From positions 15,438,700-15,502,699 of the forward strand of contig OW285191.1 in NCBI GenBank assembly GCA_935421135.1: 64,000 nt of DNA. Direction: 5' to 3'. Positions 1 through 11,700 of the stretch are shown piece after piece (position 1 is the first letter of the stretch; the number at the start of each line of letters is the position of its first letter). This DNA comes from Bugulina stolonifera (lineage: Eukaryota; Bryozoa; Gymnolaemata; Cheilostomatida; Bugulidae). A program made the translations under genes and the position numbers. Below the pieces are notes generated by a model that saw nothing but the letters and a program-made list of their open reading frames with translations, was not told the DNA's origin and ran no database searches.

Positions 1-981
1 ATAACTATTTCTTCATTTACCAGCTAGCAGAGTGAATGCGAACAGTTTATTCATGTTGGTTCTGGTAGATGAATGTTACCTGGTTGCTATGATACGACAG
101 ACTGATTTGCTCTGCCAAGTTGCATCTCATTTAAACTTCTCATAGAATGGGCATTGACTGAATTACCTTTACAAACAATGATACCAGAGCATGCTAATTA
201 TTGGTAATGACCACTTGTCATATACAGCACGTGACCTAGAGAATTCTCTGATAGCCTACTTCATGAATAACACCACTATCATGGGCGCCCATAAGCTTTG
301 TAATGTGAAGTTGCTCTCTCTTGAAGTTGTAGTAAACACCTATGACTGCAGTGTCCGAAGTGTGGTTATACGGGAGTATATGGTGTGTACCCTCCTCAAT
401 TTTAGTGGTTATATGGTGTACCCTAATTTTAATAGCTAGTTTTCCCCCATACAGTCACTGTGGATCTGATAGTGTTATAGTGGTAGAGTGCTTGACTGTC
501 ATTCATAAGGTCTTGAGGTCGAATCCCACCGGAGCATAATTTTTTTCATTTTAGTAATTCACTAATTTCTTAGCTATCATAAGATTAAGTGGATAGCTAT
601 ACAATACTAATCTGTAAGATTGTATGCACCATGTACCCACCTCATTTTTTCCACTTGGAACACTGCCTATGAGTCAGGCCATTGATTATGAGGTATGAGT
701 ACTGTAGACTGTAGAAACATTATCAGTGAGAAGATAACTTCAGTTTCTAACAAAGTGTGCAGGCCCTTGCCATGTATTATGTGTGGTCACTAGATCAGGA
801 AGGAGAGCAGATAACTCCTTTCTACTGTTTGCTTCTATAAATTGTCTTTGGGAATTTGCTTCATTCTGCTGGGCTATTGGTTGTTTATTTATATCCTGCT
901 CTGGATATTTGGTTTAGCTTGATTATTTTATTGGCTAGATTATGCTAACCTTGATTTAGAGAAAGTAGGAGAGGGGAGACT
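1..981. other. Gene-free stretch at the window start
   Basis: No convincing exon, splice pair or conserved protein segment is seen here on either strand. The short open frames have no recognisable composition. The only structured item is a decayed tRNA-like sequence near 455-540, listed separately. Confidence 0.5.
455..540 (+). repeat. Decayed tRNA-like sequence, probably a tRNA-derived SINE head
   Basis: The segment contains an A-box-like stretch (TAGTGGTAGAGTGC) followed about 35 bases later by a B-box-like stretch (GAGGTCGAATCCC), then CCACCGGAGC and a T-rich tail. This is the order and spacing of the internal RNA polymerase III promoter of a tRNA. I could not build a complete acceptor stem or a clean T stem, so it is not a functional tRNA gene. 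A tRNA pseudogene or the 5' part of an old SINE is the best reading. Confidence 0.4.
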
Positions 982-1019
982 ATGGTGGTTTGGTCATGTG
1001 TTGAGGAAGGAGGAGAGTT

Positions 1020-1775
1020 ATATACATTGTACATTTACTTTATATACTATATATACATTGTACATTTACTTTATATACTACATATATACGTTGTACATTT
1101 ACTTTATATACTACATATACATTGTACATTTACTTTATATACTATAAATACATTGTACATTTACTTTATATACTACATATACATTGTACATTTACTTTAT
1201 ATACTACATATACATTGTACATTTACTTTATATACTATAAATACATTGTACATTTACTTTATATACTATATATACATTGTACATTTACTTTATATACTAC
1301 ATATATACGTTGTACATTTACTTTATATACTATATATACATTGTACATTTACTTTATATACTACATATATACATTGTACATTTACTTTATATACTATATA
1401 TACATTGTACATTTACTTTATATACTATAAATACATTGTACATTTACTTTATATACTACATATACATTGTACATTTACTTTATATACTATAAATACATTG
1501 TACATTTACTTTATATACTACATATATACGTTGTACATTTACTTTATATACTATATATACATTGTACATTTACTTTATATACTACATATATACATTGTAC
1601 ATTTACTTTATATACTATATATACATTGTACATTTACTTTATATACTACATATACATTGTACATTTGCTTTATATACTATATATACATTGTACATTTACT
1701 TTATATACTACATATATACATTGTACATTTACTTTATATACTATATATACATTGTACATTTACTTTATATACTAC
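1020..1775 (+). repeat. Minisatellite, about 31 bp units, main block
   Basis: Roughly two dozen tandem copies of a unit built on TACATTGTACATTTACTTTA followed by TATACTA and a short variable TA-rich spacer (ATATA, CATA, AATA, CATATA). The copies are nearly identical in their core and vary only in the spacer length. Because the unit contains no TAA, TAG or TGA in the forward direction, all three forward frames stay open for hundreds of bases and give spurious Tyr/Ile/His/Leu-rich open frames. These are not genes. Confidence 0.95.
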
Positions 1776-2029
1776 TCAAGCTGCATACAGTGTACTGTTT
1801 CGGTGTTTAACACCTCATCAGTGCAGCTCAGAGATATGCCTGGGAGAACACCTTAGCAATACTGTATATTTACAGCAAAGCGTATTTAAAAGGTGTGAAA
1901 TCCACTGAACCAAAGTTCTCAAGCTGCCAGAGACAGCGAGAATTGCGTAATGCCACCAGTTCAGTGTATCTCCCAGGTAAAGTGCTCAAGAAATTGGTAT
2001 TGCTACCAATTTCGAGCGTAATACTCAAT

Positions 2030-2157
2030 CTGCATTGTACATTTACTTTATATACTATATATACATTGTACATTTACTTTATATACTATATATACATTGT
2101 ACATTTACTTTATATACTACATATATACGTTGTACATTTACTTTATATACTACATGT
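2030..2157 (+). repeat. Minisatellite, second block of the same unit
   Basis: Four further copies of the 31 bp unit seen at 1020-1775. They are separated from the main block by about 255 bases of unique sequence. The unit and its variants are the same, so both blocks come from one array that was split by, or flanks, the unique segment. Confidence 0.9.
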
Positions 2158-3227
2158 ATATTATTCTTTTCAAAGTAGTAACTTGCCTGTGTCTTGCATG
2201 GTTATATGTGAATGGATGCCGTCTACATTCTAGAGATAGACAGATTAAGAAATATTGAAGGTTGGTGTTATTATCAAGATCCAGGTAAAGTGTTATATCC
2301 TCTATGTATCCCCTTTATATTTGTCAATTTTATACTTATAATATAAGTCTATGTTGGGTATACACATTATATTAATATTCCAGATTATCTCCTAATGTCG
2401 TTGCACAATTTGTTTATTTTACTGCAACATTGCCATGACTAGCATTACTAGCAAGTCCTTTCCTTGTCTAGGAATAATAACATTACAACCAGCCAGTGGA
2501 GCTCAAACACTGAAATGGTACAGTAATGTTATATACATGTACATGCAGAACTAAATTGTATTGTATGACAATGATCCACTTGTGTCTACCCACATTCTAT
2601 CTGTAGTAGAAGCTGATATTCACTAAATCACATGATACACTTGTAAAATTAACTTGAGATGATAAGTTACAATGTCTTCTTAGATTTTAGATTTTAGATT
2701 TAGTCTTCTTAGTTCTTAGATTTTTATTGCAGCAGAAGTGGGGCTGTCATGTTGTAAACATGTGGTACAATTGTTATAAGGATTAGAACATGTGAACACC
2801 ATATACACGTAGAAGGAAAACTTGTTGAATAAGTTCTATACAGTGAAAATTGCCTCTACACATAGATTTACCACTATATAAATTCTCTAGCCTTAGTTCT
2901 ATGTTTTAGGAGCTGACTGGCTATTAGCTAAATACACATGCAGATACTAGCATATACATAATATACATACACGTACGCAAATACATCATACTATTAACAC
3001 ATTATATTATACAGAATTATTATTGTACATCATTGTAGGCCTATCCTAGATCACTACACTACATCAGCATTATTTCTTTTTTCTTGCTGACAATATTAGG
3101 ATGTTGAAATATAAATGGTTCCGACTTCCTTTACCAAAGATATAATATTAAACTTCTTGCATGCATAAAGAAAGTAATGCAACATAATAATAATATGCAA
3201 ATTATAGTTTTATTAAGTAAAAATGAG
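2158..3227. other. Intergenic stretch, no gene seen
   Basis: AT-rich sequence without recognisable exons. A short run of ATTTTAG repeats lies near 2683-2715. The end of this stretch holds the presumed 3' untranslated region of the minus-strand Ly6-like gene, with TTTATT at 3208-3213 (AATAAA on the minus strand). Confidence 0.5.
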
Positions 3228-4337
3228 CTAGAAAATAAGTTTCATAGCTAGAGCTAAGGCTATAAACAGAGCAGTAGCGGAGCCTTTTAAAGGCATAGCA
3301 GTATTGCATCCATCCCCAACACAGTAGCACCTAAATGTCTTCAGACCATTGAAGTCTGTGGCACTACATCCAGTAGTAATGCCCTCTCTTCCACATTTCC
3401 TAACAACTAAAATAGTATGCACATATTAATATGATGTTTAGTCATATCAACTGAGAGATCCCTCTCATATCTGGCCAACGAGCTGCATAGTGGTCAGTGG
3501 TAGATATACACATATATATATATAATGCGTTGTGGAGCATGGTGTGTCTTTCATTTGGAAACTAAATTGATTAGGAGGTGGGGGGGGGGGGGCATCCTTT
3601 ATATTTGTTTTTGTAGCAAAAACTTATTTGTGGAGAGAGTTAGAGCTAATCACGTAACTCGATGAATAGGCACATTAACTACTGCACCAGTTCGGCTCCT
3701 TTACAACTAGGAATTGACCCAAATAAATATTATATCCTATAATCTAGGCTACTACTTGCCAAATCACTGTATCTAATATAGGCTATAGCAGATATTGGGT
3801 AGAATAGTCAATCCAGAGCCTGACTAGCTGATAAGGCCCTAGTCTTCACACCCACCCGACACCGAACCCCTCTGGTTGAGGCTGAGCTATGTTATGTCTA
3901 CTTACTTTGTCCGTTGTGCTCATTCCATGCAGTGCCATTATAACATGTACCAATACCTGCTCCACAGCTCACCAGGTCGTACTTTGATCCATCAAATGGT
4001 TCTTCACATCCTGTGCACTGATAGCATTTGATGGCCTGGGCCAGAGCAAAGCTGGCTGCAAGTAGTGTTAGAAATACGTGTATATTGTGAAACGCTGCAT
4101 GTATAATATAATACATAAAAGTGTACATGATGAAGTGAGACTGCTGTAAAAGCGAGCAGTGTATATTGTATTGACGAGTACCTCAGCATTCAGTTGAAAG
4201 TGAAGGCACAAATCCGACTAATCTCAGCAAAAAATGCACAAAACATACAGAAGATGTACAGGTAAGTAGAATAATAATCATGTATTACAGGGTTTACGCC
4301 TACCTAGCATGAGAGAAAGAATGACTAACTTCTTCAT
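3228..4337 (-). CDS. Small secreted Ly6/uPAR-type three-finger protein, probably GPI-anchored
   Basis: Three exons on the minus strand join in phase: 4304-4337 (ATG, 11 codons plus 1 base), 3906-4055, and 3228-3406 with the stop. The product is about 120 residues. It has a signal peptide (MKKLVILSLMLASFALAQA), then ten cysteines in Ly6/uPAR order: KCYQCTGC at the mature N terminus, two single Cys, RKC, TGC, CYC and the closing GCN signature (DGCN). After it comes a hydrophobic C-terminal tail (TALFIALALAMKLIF) typical of a GPI-attachment signal. Family knowledge says such proteins are extracellular, disulfide-stapled modulators or adhesion molecules; the partner here is unknown. Donors are GTAGGC and GTAAGT, acceptors TTGCAG and TTTTAG. 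AATAAA lies about 15 bases past the stop. Confidence 0.85.
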
Positions 4338-4414
4338 AGTGAGACAGATAGATGACTGACTGTACCAGTAGCAACTATTCAAAGATAATATTTTGCTGAT
4401 AAGTGATAACATAC

Positions 4415-4421
4415 ATTTATA
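4415..4421 (-). promoter_or_regulatory. Candidate TATA box of the Ly6-like gene
   Basis: On the minus strand this reads TATAAAT, about 80 bases upstream of the start codon. That would put transcription start near 4388 and leave a 5' untranslated region of about 50 bases. This rests on position and sequence only. Confidence 0.35.
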
Positions 4422-4439
4422 GTTGTACAAATATGTGTA

Positions 4440-5776
4440 GGATACACACACCCCCTTGATCTTTGAACTGTATGCTATAAGTAGAAATAGGTTACATGTG
4501 GCAATGAGCCAGTCCCTATCGCTACAATGTTAATAATGTGGTCATTGTCATTACCATAAATACTAGTGTTTGTGCATTGTGAATCAGCAAGTTTTATGTC
4601 AATCCTTATAAACCAATGTCTATTCATGAAGTCTAAGAGTTATTTCCTCTTTTTGTGACATGAGGAAGAAACTCCAAAATTGCTACACGTTTTATATTCG
4701 ATCTATGAGATGTAATGGTTGACTGCACACAGAGCATAACATTACTAGCCCATACTGGTTGTGACCTTATACTATAGTTTATAAATATGCATAATGATAC
4801 TGTAAGTACATTAAATGCAACGGTGTTGCCTCTCAGTAGAGAACCAGTTCAAACTGGTGATAGCTAAGGAACCACAGATCACACCCTGCACTATTTTACT
4901 GATAGCCCTACATAGCCACCCTGTTCAAATATATGCATTCACGTCACTGTCCTGCTGTGGCAATATGCCAAACTTGTGGTTTGATCTAGGATACAAAACA
5001 AGCCTATAATTTGTGCACATCTAGTTCGTGACTTTTGTTGACAATACACTGGGATAGGGGCATATCAAGCAGCATGTAAATAACTGCTAGCAAGCAGTGC
5101 AGTAGCAAGAAGACAGGTACATCACATCACTGGTGAGTAGTTACTAGTAGGCCTACATGTATTTAAATTGCAACTCATATCGGTATGGCTGAATATAAGG
5201 ACACCTACTCAGTTCATAGTATAGACATGTAGACCTACAGTAGATTATACATGTATATTATACATAATATTATGGATTAATAGTAACTCATGCACATGCC
5301 ACTGTCCTATTTTGCATAGCCCTCTAAGACTTCAACGTTTTATTCCAGTGTTGCCACTGCTGCACATTTATTTATCTATGGATGTTATCTTGCAATGATG
5401 GATGTTGATGTGGAATATTTTACTTTCCTTTGATATATGTTATGCGTATCATATAGGCCTAGCAATGTATAAAGTGATCGTCTCACTATATATATATTAT
5501 ATACTTATAATATTAATACTATGCCAGTGCATATATACAGGCCTAGTATATGAGATAATATAAATTATGAATAACAAACAACCAAAAGAAGTTGTCCTCT
5601 CCCAATTTTGAAAGACAGAAGAGGGCAACTTCTCTTAATGATCAGTAGTTTATGATGGCCAATGCGCCATGTTTCTTCTCTATATAAATATGAATATTGC
5701 TGGAATAGTTGAACCCCATGTATGTGATACCTTTAGTTACGGCTCTCACGTTAGCAGAATCTACTCCAACCTTACT
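4440..5776. other. Divergent intergenic region between the Ly6-like gene and DMGDH
   Basis: No exon is recognised. The region separates a minus-strand gene from a plus-strand gene, so it should hold both promoters. Near 5587-5634 lies a short imperfect inverted repeat with arms AGAAGTTGTCCTCTC and GAAGAGGGCAACTTCT, a motif that recurs in the window. Confidence 0.45.
5587..5634. repeat. Short hairpin of the dispersed AGAAGTTGTCCTCTC type
   Basis: Left arm AGAAGTTGTCCTCTC and right arm GAAGAGGGCAACTTCT are complementary with one or two mismatches around a loop of about 18 bases. Similar hairpins occur at 11432-11481, 31804-31864, 60919-60999 and 61137-61319. Confidence 0.6.
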
Positions 5777-8700
5777 ATGAGCAGACTGGTGCTGTCTAGG
5801 TTTGCACCTAATCTACTCGTACCAAGATGTCTCAGTAGAACAAGGACTAGAGCAATATCATCTGGTAAACTACGGTTGGATGAGGAGAGAAAGTAAGCTA
5901 GATATAATATATATTATGATGTAATGCAATTGAACTCCCCTTTCTGTAAATGGTATGTGCTTTATGCGAATGCCCAGAGCTCAGTCTATGTTGTTCTTTA
6001 TATCTGTGATTGATATGATGGACGAATTCACTGATTGATTCATAGTATCTTCCGTTTCTTTTTGATAGAATCTCATTATTAGCCTTCAAATAAACCATGT
6101 CTGCCATTTTAATTCTCTTGTTGGAACTATATTATTCATTGCTAACTTATACTGTTGCCATTTATGATGTCCCGGTTAAGAAATGGGTGTAATACAGGAG
6201 TGTAAGCAAGCTGCTAATGTTGTATAGGAATCCTGTGGAATGGAAGGACAATGCGAATGTAGTTATCATAGGAGGGGGGTGTGTGGGTACCTCCCTAGCT
6301 TATCACTTAGCTAAGAAAGGAGTCAAGGATGTTATTCTATTGGAGAAGAGTGAACTAACCGCTGGTTCCACATGGCATGCGGTAAGACAACTCCTAATTA
6401 TACAATGTAGAAGACTAAGTACAATGCTAGCATAAGATAAACTAAAAATGTCAGAAGATTTAAGTGTAAATGTAGTACAGACTGGCTGGTGTCACGAGAA
6501 TCATGCACGAGGAGTGTTGTCCCCTACAGAATTTACGATATAAGAAGGGGAGGGGAAGCAACTCTATTTTGACAAGGAATAATAATATAAAATCAAAATC
6601 AATGTAGATGCAGTGTCTATCAATGGTTATACATCACATACATGTATATCACAGGTATTTCATGTACATTTATTAGATTACTATATTTATTTGATCATTG
6701 TTACTGTAGAAATTTCATGTGTTTTATGCGTTTAGATTTGCATGGGCACACACTTATCTACACGACCACGCCCACCTGCATAGTCTTCGCCCATATGCAT
6801 AGTCTCCAAGTGGTGACATTCTCAAGATACTTAGTTGTCGTTAAAATAATACTTGCTGATGTTGATAGGCCGGTTTGGTGACCTTTTTTAATGGAGTTAC
6901 GAATATGAAGCGCGTCCAGCACTACTGTATGGAGACTCTGTATAACATTGAGAAGGAAACGGGGCAGGTTAGTTTATTCCCACTAGCACACCTGTCTGAA
7001 TACATCTTCTGATATCCTCCTGGTCTATATACTTCTTCCATGACCGTAATGTATGTAAAGTGAACATTGTAACGTGTATCAGCAACATAATATACTCATA
7101 TGATAAGTATTAGGTTAACCTACGCTTTTGCTGCTCAGTTTTCTACACTTTGGTACATTTAGTTTGAGCCCTGCCAATGACATCTTCCATCACTGTTCAG
7201 TCAGAACTTGCATTACCAGAATTCATCATGTTATCATTCAGTGCTGTTCATGCAGTTCACTTTTACTACATTCAGCAAGTGGGGTTTCATAATCCTGGTA
7301 GTCTTCGGCTGGCAACGACTCCATCCAGGTTAGATGAGATGAAGTATCAACTCTCTAGAGCTCAGTGGCATCCTGCAGAGATAGAGCTCATTAGTCCGGA
7401 GAAAGTTCATGAACTGCATCCTCTACTAAACATGGACAATGTAAGTGCTGTCACCTCATCATTTCAACAATTCTGTTTTTAGAGAAACAGTTTTGTAAAT
7501 TATTCTATGAATATGAGTTCTACGATGAACACTCTTAGAGCTGACAGTAACGAAGACAACAGAATATCGAAAATACATCAACGAGTGAACAACTGAGATA
7601 TACTATGCATGTAATGTATGTTTTAGACATTGTTGACTAGCACATTTCTCTTTATGGTCCGTGCATGCTCCGTAACAATTTGTGCATAAGACTGTGAATG
7701 TTGGGATAGTAGAACACCAGTAGTATGGCAGTGCACCCAGATACCAGGGAGTGTACCCAGATAACAGGATTTGTACCATGTAACCATGTAATCATTTAGC
7801 CAACATGACTTAGTCTAAAACACAACCAGGTGTCGTAGTGTCTGATTGATCATGTATTTCTATATTTAGATCCTTGGTGGCCTGTGGACCCCAAATGATG
7901 GGCATGTAGACCCGTACTCGCTCACACAGGCATTTGCAACTGGAGCTAGGGCTAATGGTGCTCAGATAATACAACACTGTGATGTTACTTCCACCACACT
8001 GAGAGAGGATGGTAAATGGGACATACAGACAGACAAGGGATCCATTAAAACTGATCACGTAGTGAATGCTGCAGGTGAAAACATACATATTATAATATGG
8101 AGACCTACAACTGTATTGTACACACGGTGTAGCTTCACTAGCCTGGGTTCCAGGTATTTTGGGGATCTACCATAGAACTTTAACTGTCCATGTGATTACC
8201 GATCATTGACATATCCACCCATTGTGTTGGAGTGCATGGATTGCAGGCTGTAGTTCCCCACAAACATAATGTGGGTGACCATAACAACCATATGCTCTAT
8301 ATAGGCGCAAACTGTTCTTATATTGTGTGCATTTGTGTTGTCTATGAGTTTCATGCTAATACTACTACAAACTGTTTATAGTGAGAGCAGTAGCTGGTAT
8401 TAGCTGGCAATGTATTCAATCCAATTTGTTTTGAGCAAATAATATATTGAACAGCAGTGTGTTGAGATGTGTACTCGCAGAGAGTCATTTCTGTATTCAG
8501 GCTTGTGGGCCAGAGAAGTTGGTAAACTGGCAGGAATAATACTACCTATTATACCTGCCCATCACCAGTATGTCATAACATCCAGTCTGCCAGAGGTGGA
8601 GGCCTTAGAGAGGGAACCACCTGTTATCAGAGATCTGGAAGGTGAGTGGTAGAGGATACAGCTTCCTCTACGACAGCAGCCGTAGGTTTATTTGTATTAA

Positions 8701-11700
8701 TCCCGACGCCCTCTGGTGGATGAAATACTGATATGATTAATGATAGTTGAGCTACTTCAGAAAAGAATAGTTGATAGTATGCTGTATTTGTCTGCTTCTA
8801 TAATGTTGACTTCTGTTTCAACTTACACGTGATTATTATTCAATTCATTCATCCAGCCTGTGTTTGATTTGTACTTCTCTAGGATCCTACTACCTACGAC
8901 AAGAGAGGGGTGGGCTGCTCTACGGCCCGTATGAAGCCGAGGAAAAAATGGATCTCTGCTACGATTGGTATGATAATGGACCACCTCAAGGTATAGACTA
9001 TAACTTTGTTACTAGGAAATGCTTTTAATTAGAAACAGACTAAATTTTATAACAGTACAAACCCAATAATCATTTGTTTATAATAATAATTTGTTTATAA
9101 TAATCATTTGGGAGCAATTATGTGTTACGACAGGCTTTAATTTTAGAGTTTTGGAATTTTTCATTGCATTGCGATACAATTTGCTAGGTAGATAGTGTTT
9201 TATATACCACAAGGTTTCCTGTTCTCTCAGGATTTGGCAAAGAACTATTCCAGCCGAACCTGGACAGGATATCTGACAACTCCGAGGCAGCTATGCAGAT
9301 GGTTCCATGTTTGGAGAAGGCCGAGATCCAAACTGTAGTTTCTGGTCCTATCACATACGGCCCAGATGTGCTCCCACAAGTAGGACCTTTTAGGGGACTT
9401 CACAACTACTGGGTGTCGGTTGCTCATACGTAAGCTACTTGTTGTTAAACACTTAACGTGACAGGTCCTTGAAAATGAGTAATAAAGTAGATTAAGTGGT
9501 GTAGAGATTCTATAGATGAACATCTATGAGCTACAACACATCGTATAATATGTAACTTAATATAGCATAACTTGTTTGTATTTTGCTTCTTTTATTCCGT
9601 TAGTAAGAGAGAAGACAACTTCATATTTTCATTCATAAAGTTAATGGCTGGTGAATTTATGTTTTGTTGTTGATGGTTTAAGAGATTTCACCCATAGATC
9701 ATCTCTTTTTTATAATTAGATGTACATTATTGTCTTTTCTGCAGGAAATCAATTAAAGTAATTTACAGTACCTAAGTTAGTTGGAGGCCATCTTCTAGCA
9801 GGCTGCTATAAGATTTCATATTTTGTAGTTCTTTCTAACAATTCTTCGATAATTGACAATGTTGTACATAATATGTTACAGGTATGGTATCGCCCATGGA
9901 CCCGGGTTCGGAGACTATTTATCTGATTGGATAATTAACGGAGAGCCTCCTTATGAATGTGCCGACACTGACCCAAATAGATACTCACCAGACTGGTGTA
10001 CTGAGTATGTTTTGTGATATTATACATTTGTGCCCAATGTTTTATATCACAAGGAAAGTCGCCAACACTTGCATTCACTGCATCTTCCTCTACATGGGTT
10101 GTACATGTATGTACAGTTGTAGACATGCTTCCTGTTGAGATTGAATATTGAACTGTTTAGTGGTTGATTGAATTGTATTAGATGTAGGTCAGAGTGTTTA
10201 GTCATGGTAGACAAGACCCTACTCACCAGTTGAATTGATATAATTTTCGAAAAAATCAAAATTTACAAGTTTGATTTCAAATACAACTTTCCAATGACAT
10301 TGTTGTTTCATAGAGGTTATATTGAAATTATGGTATGTAAACAGACATGCTTTGTTGCGTATTAAAGCAATAAGAATATTTTAACACAGTGCGCCATGTC
10401 AGCTACAGAGTTTGTGTACTTGACTTTGTGTATATATCTATCAGGGTAATATCTTTATGGTTCAAGCTTAACTTGGTGATATTTCATTTGTCTATTTCAT
10501 AGTGAGTTTCATCTGGCGAAAGCTCGAGAGACTTATGGAATGAATAACTTCTCATCGTACCCCAAAGAGGTGAGGCCTGCTGGACGTCCAACATGTAGGA
10601 CAACTCCAATCTATGAGATACAGAAGGCAGCCGGTGCCCAGTTCTCGTTCTCTGCAGGTATGACTCCTAAACATCTGGTCACATGGCTCATCTACACTTG
10701 GTCATATGACTCTTCTACGCTATTTTATGATAGTCAATCACATGATTCTCTGCTTCTACCTCTTGCTGCATTCTTGCGATAATACTACTAAAGTAGGCAA
10801 TGATGTAATATCCTGTTTATGTTGTAGGCTGGGAGACAGCTGATTGGTACGCATTACCTGGAGATGAGTCAGGCTACAAACCTTCGTTTAGTCGTACCAA
10901 CTGGTTTGAACCTGTCGGCCGAGAGTGCCGAGGAGTTCTAGAGAATTGTGGAGTCATTGATCTCTCATCGTTTGGTAAATTTGAAATAAATGGACCTGAT
11001 AGTGAGAAGCTGGTTGATTATATATATGCTAATGATGTGCCAAAGGTCAGTATGTATGTGCTACTACTAAATACTATACTATACTATACTACAATGTATT
11101 ACTATTTACGAGCGACTTTAACTATTAGATTTAACAGTGTTTATATTGATGTTGCTGTTTTTATATATAATTACTTCAGCCACGTAGAAGTGGATGAAAT
11201 GAATCAATTTTCAGTGAAAATTATTAGCTGCAGTGTCGAGGTACCATCTCACCAAAGCGTTATTACTGAGTTAATAAAATAATAGGTTGAATTAAGTGTG
11301 ATAGGGATTTAGATGAAAACAATACCTGTTTGATTCTAAATCCTTATTACCGGTGTACAATGTATATGATTGTACATTTACATCACATATTCCACAGGTG
11401 TGTCATGACTTCAAAATTTTAACCAAGAGTTAGAAGTTGTCCTCCCTCTTTCCTATAAATTCAGCAAAAGAGGACAACTTCAATATTATGTACCTTTTCA
11501 TTGTAACATTATTCCTCCCAGTTGCAGATTGTTTTGCTTTCTCTTACTCCATATAAATATGCTGTAGGTAGTATATTTATTACAATGTTTGTAGAAAGGA
11601 GAAACGAAGGTGTCGCACATGCTCACCTCTAGGGCCAACGTGTACGCTGAACACACCGTTTCCTGTATAGATGATAACAGATACTGGTCTGTGACGGGCG

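Noticed and set aside
982..1908. 308-codon Tyr/Ile/His-rich open frame
   Set aside because: It is the translation of the 31 bp minisatellite; equivalent frames exist in all three phases and no splice sites or start context support it.
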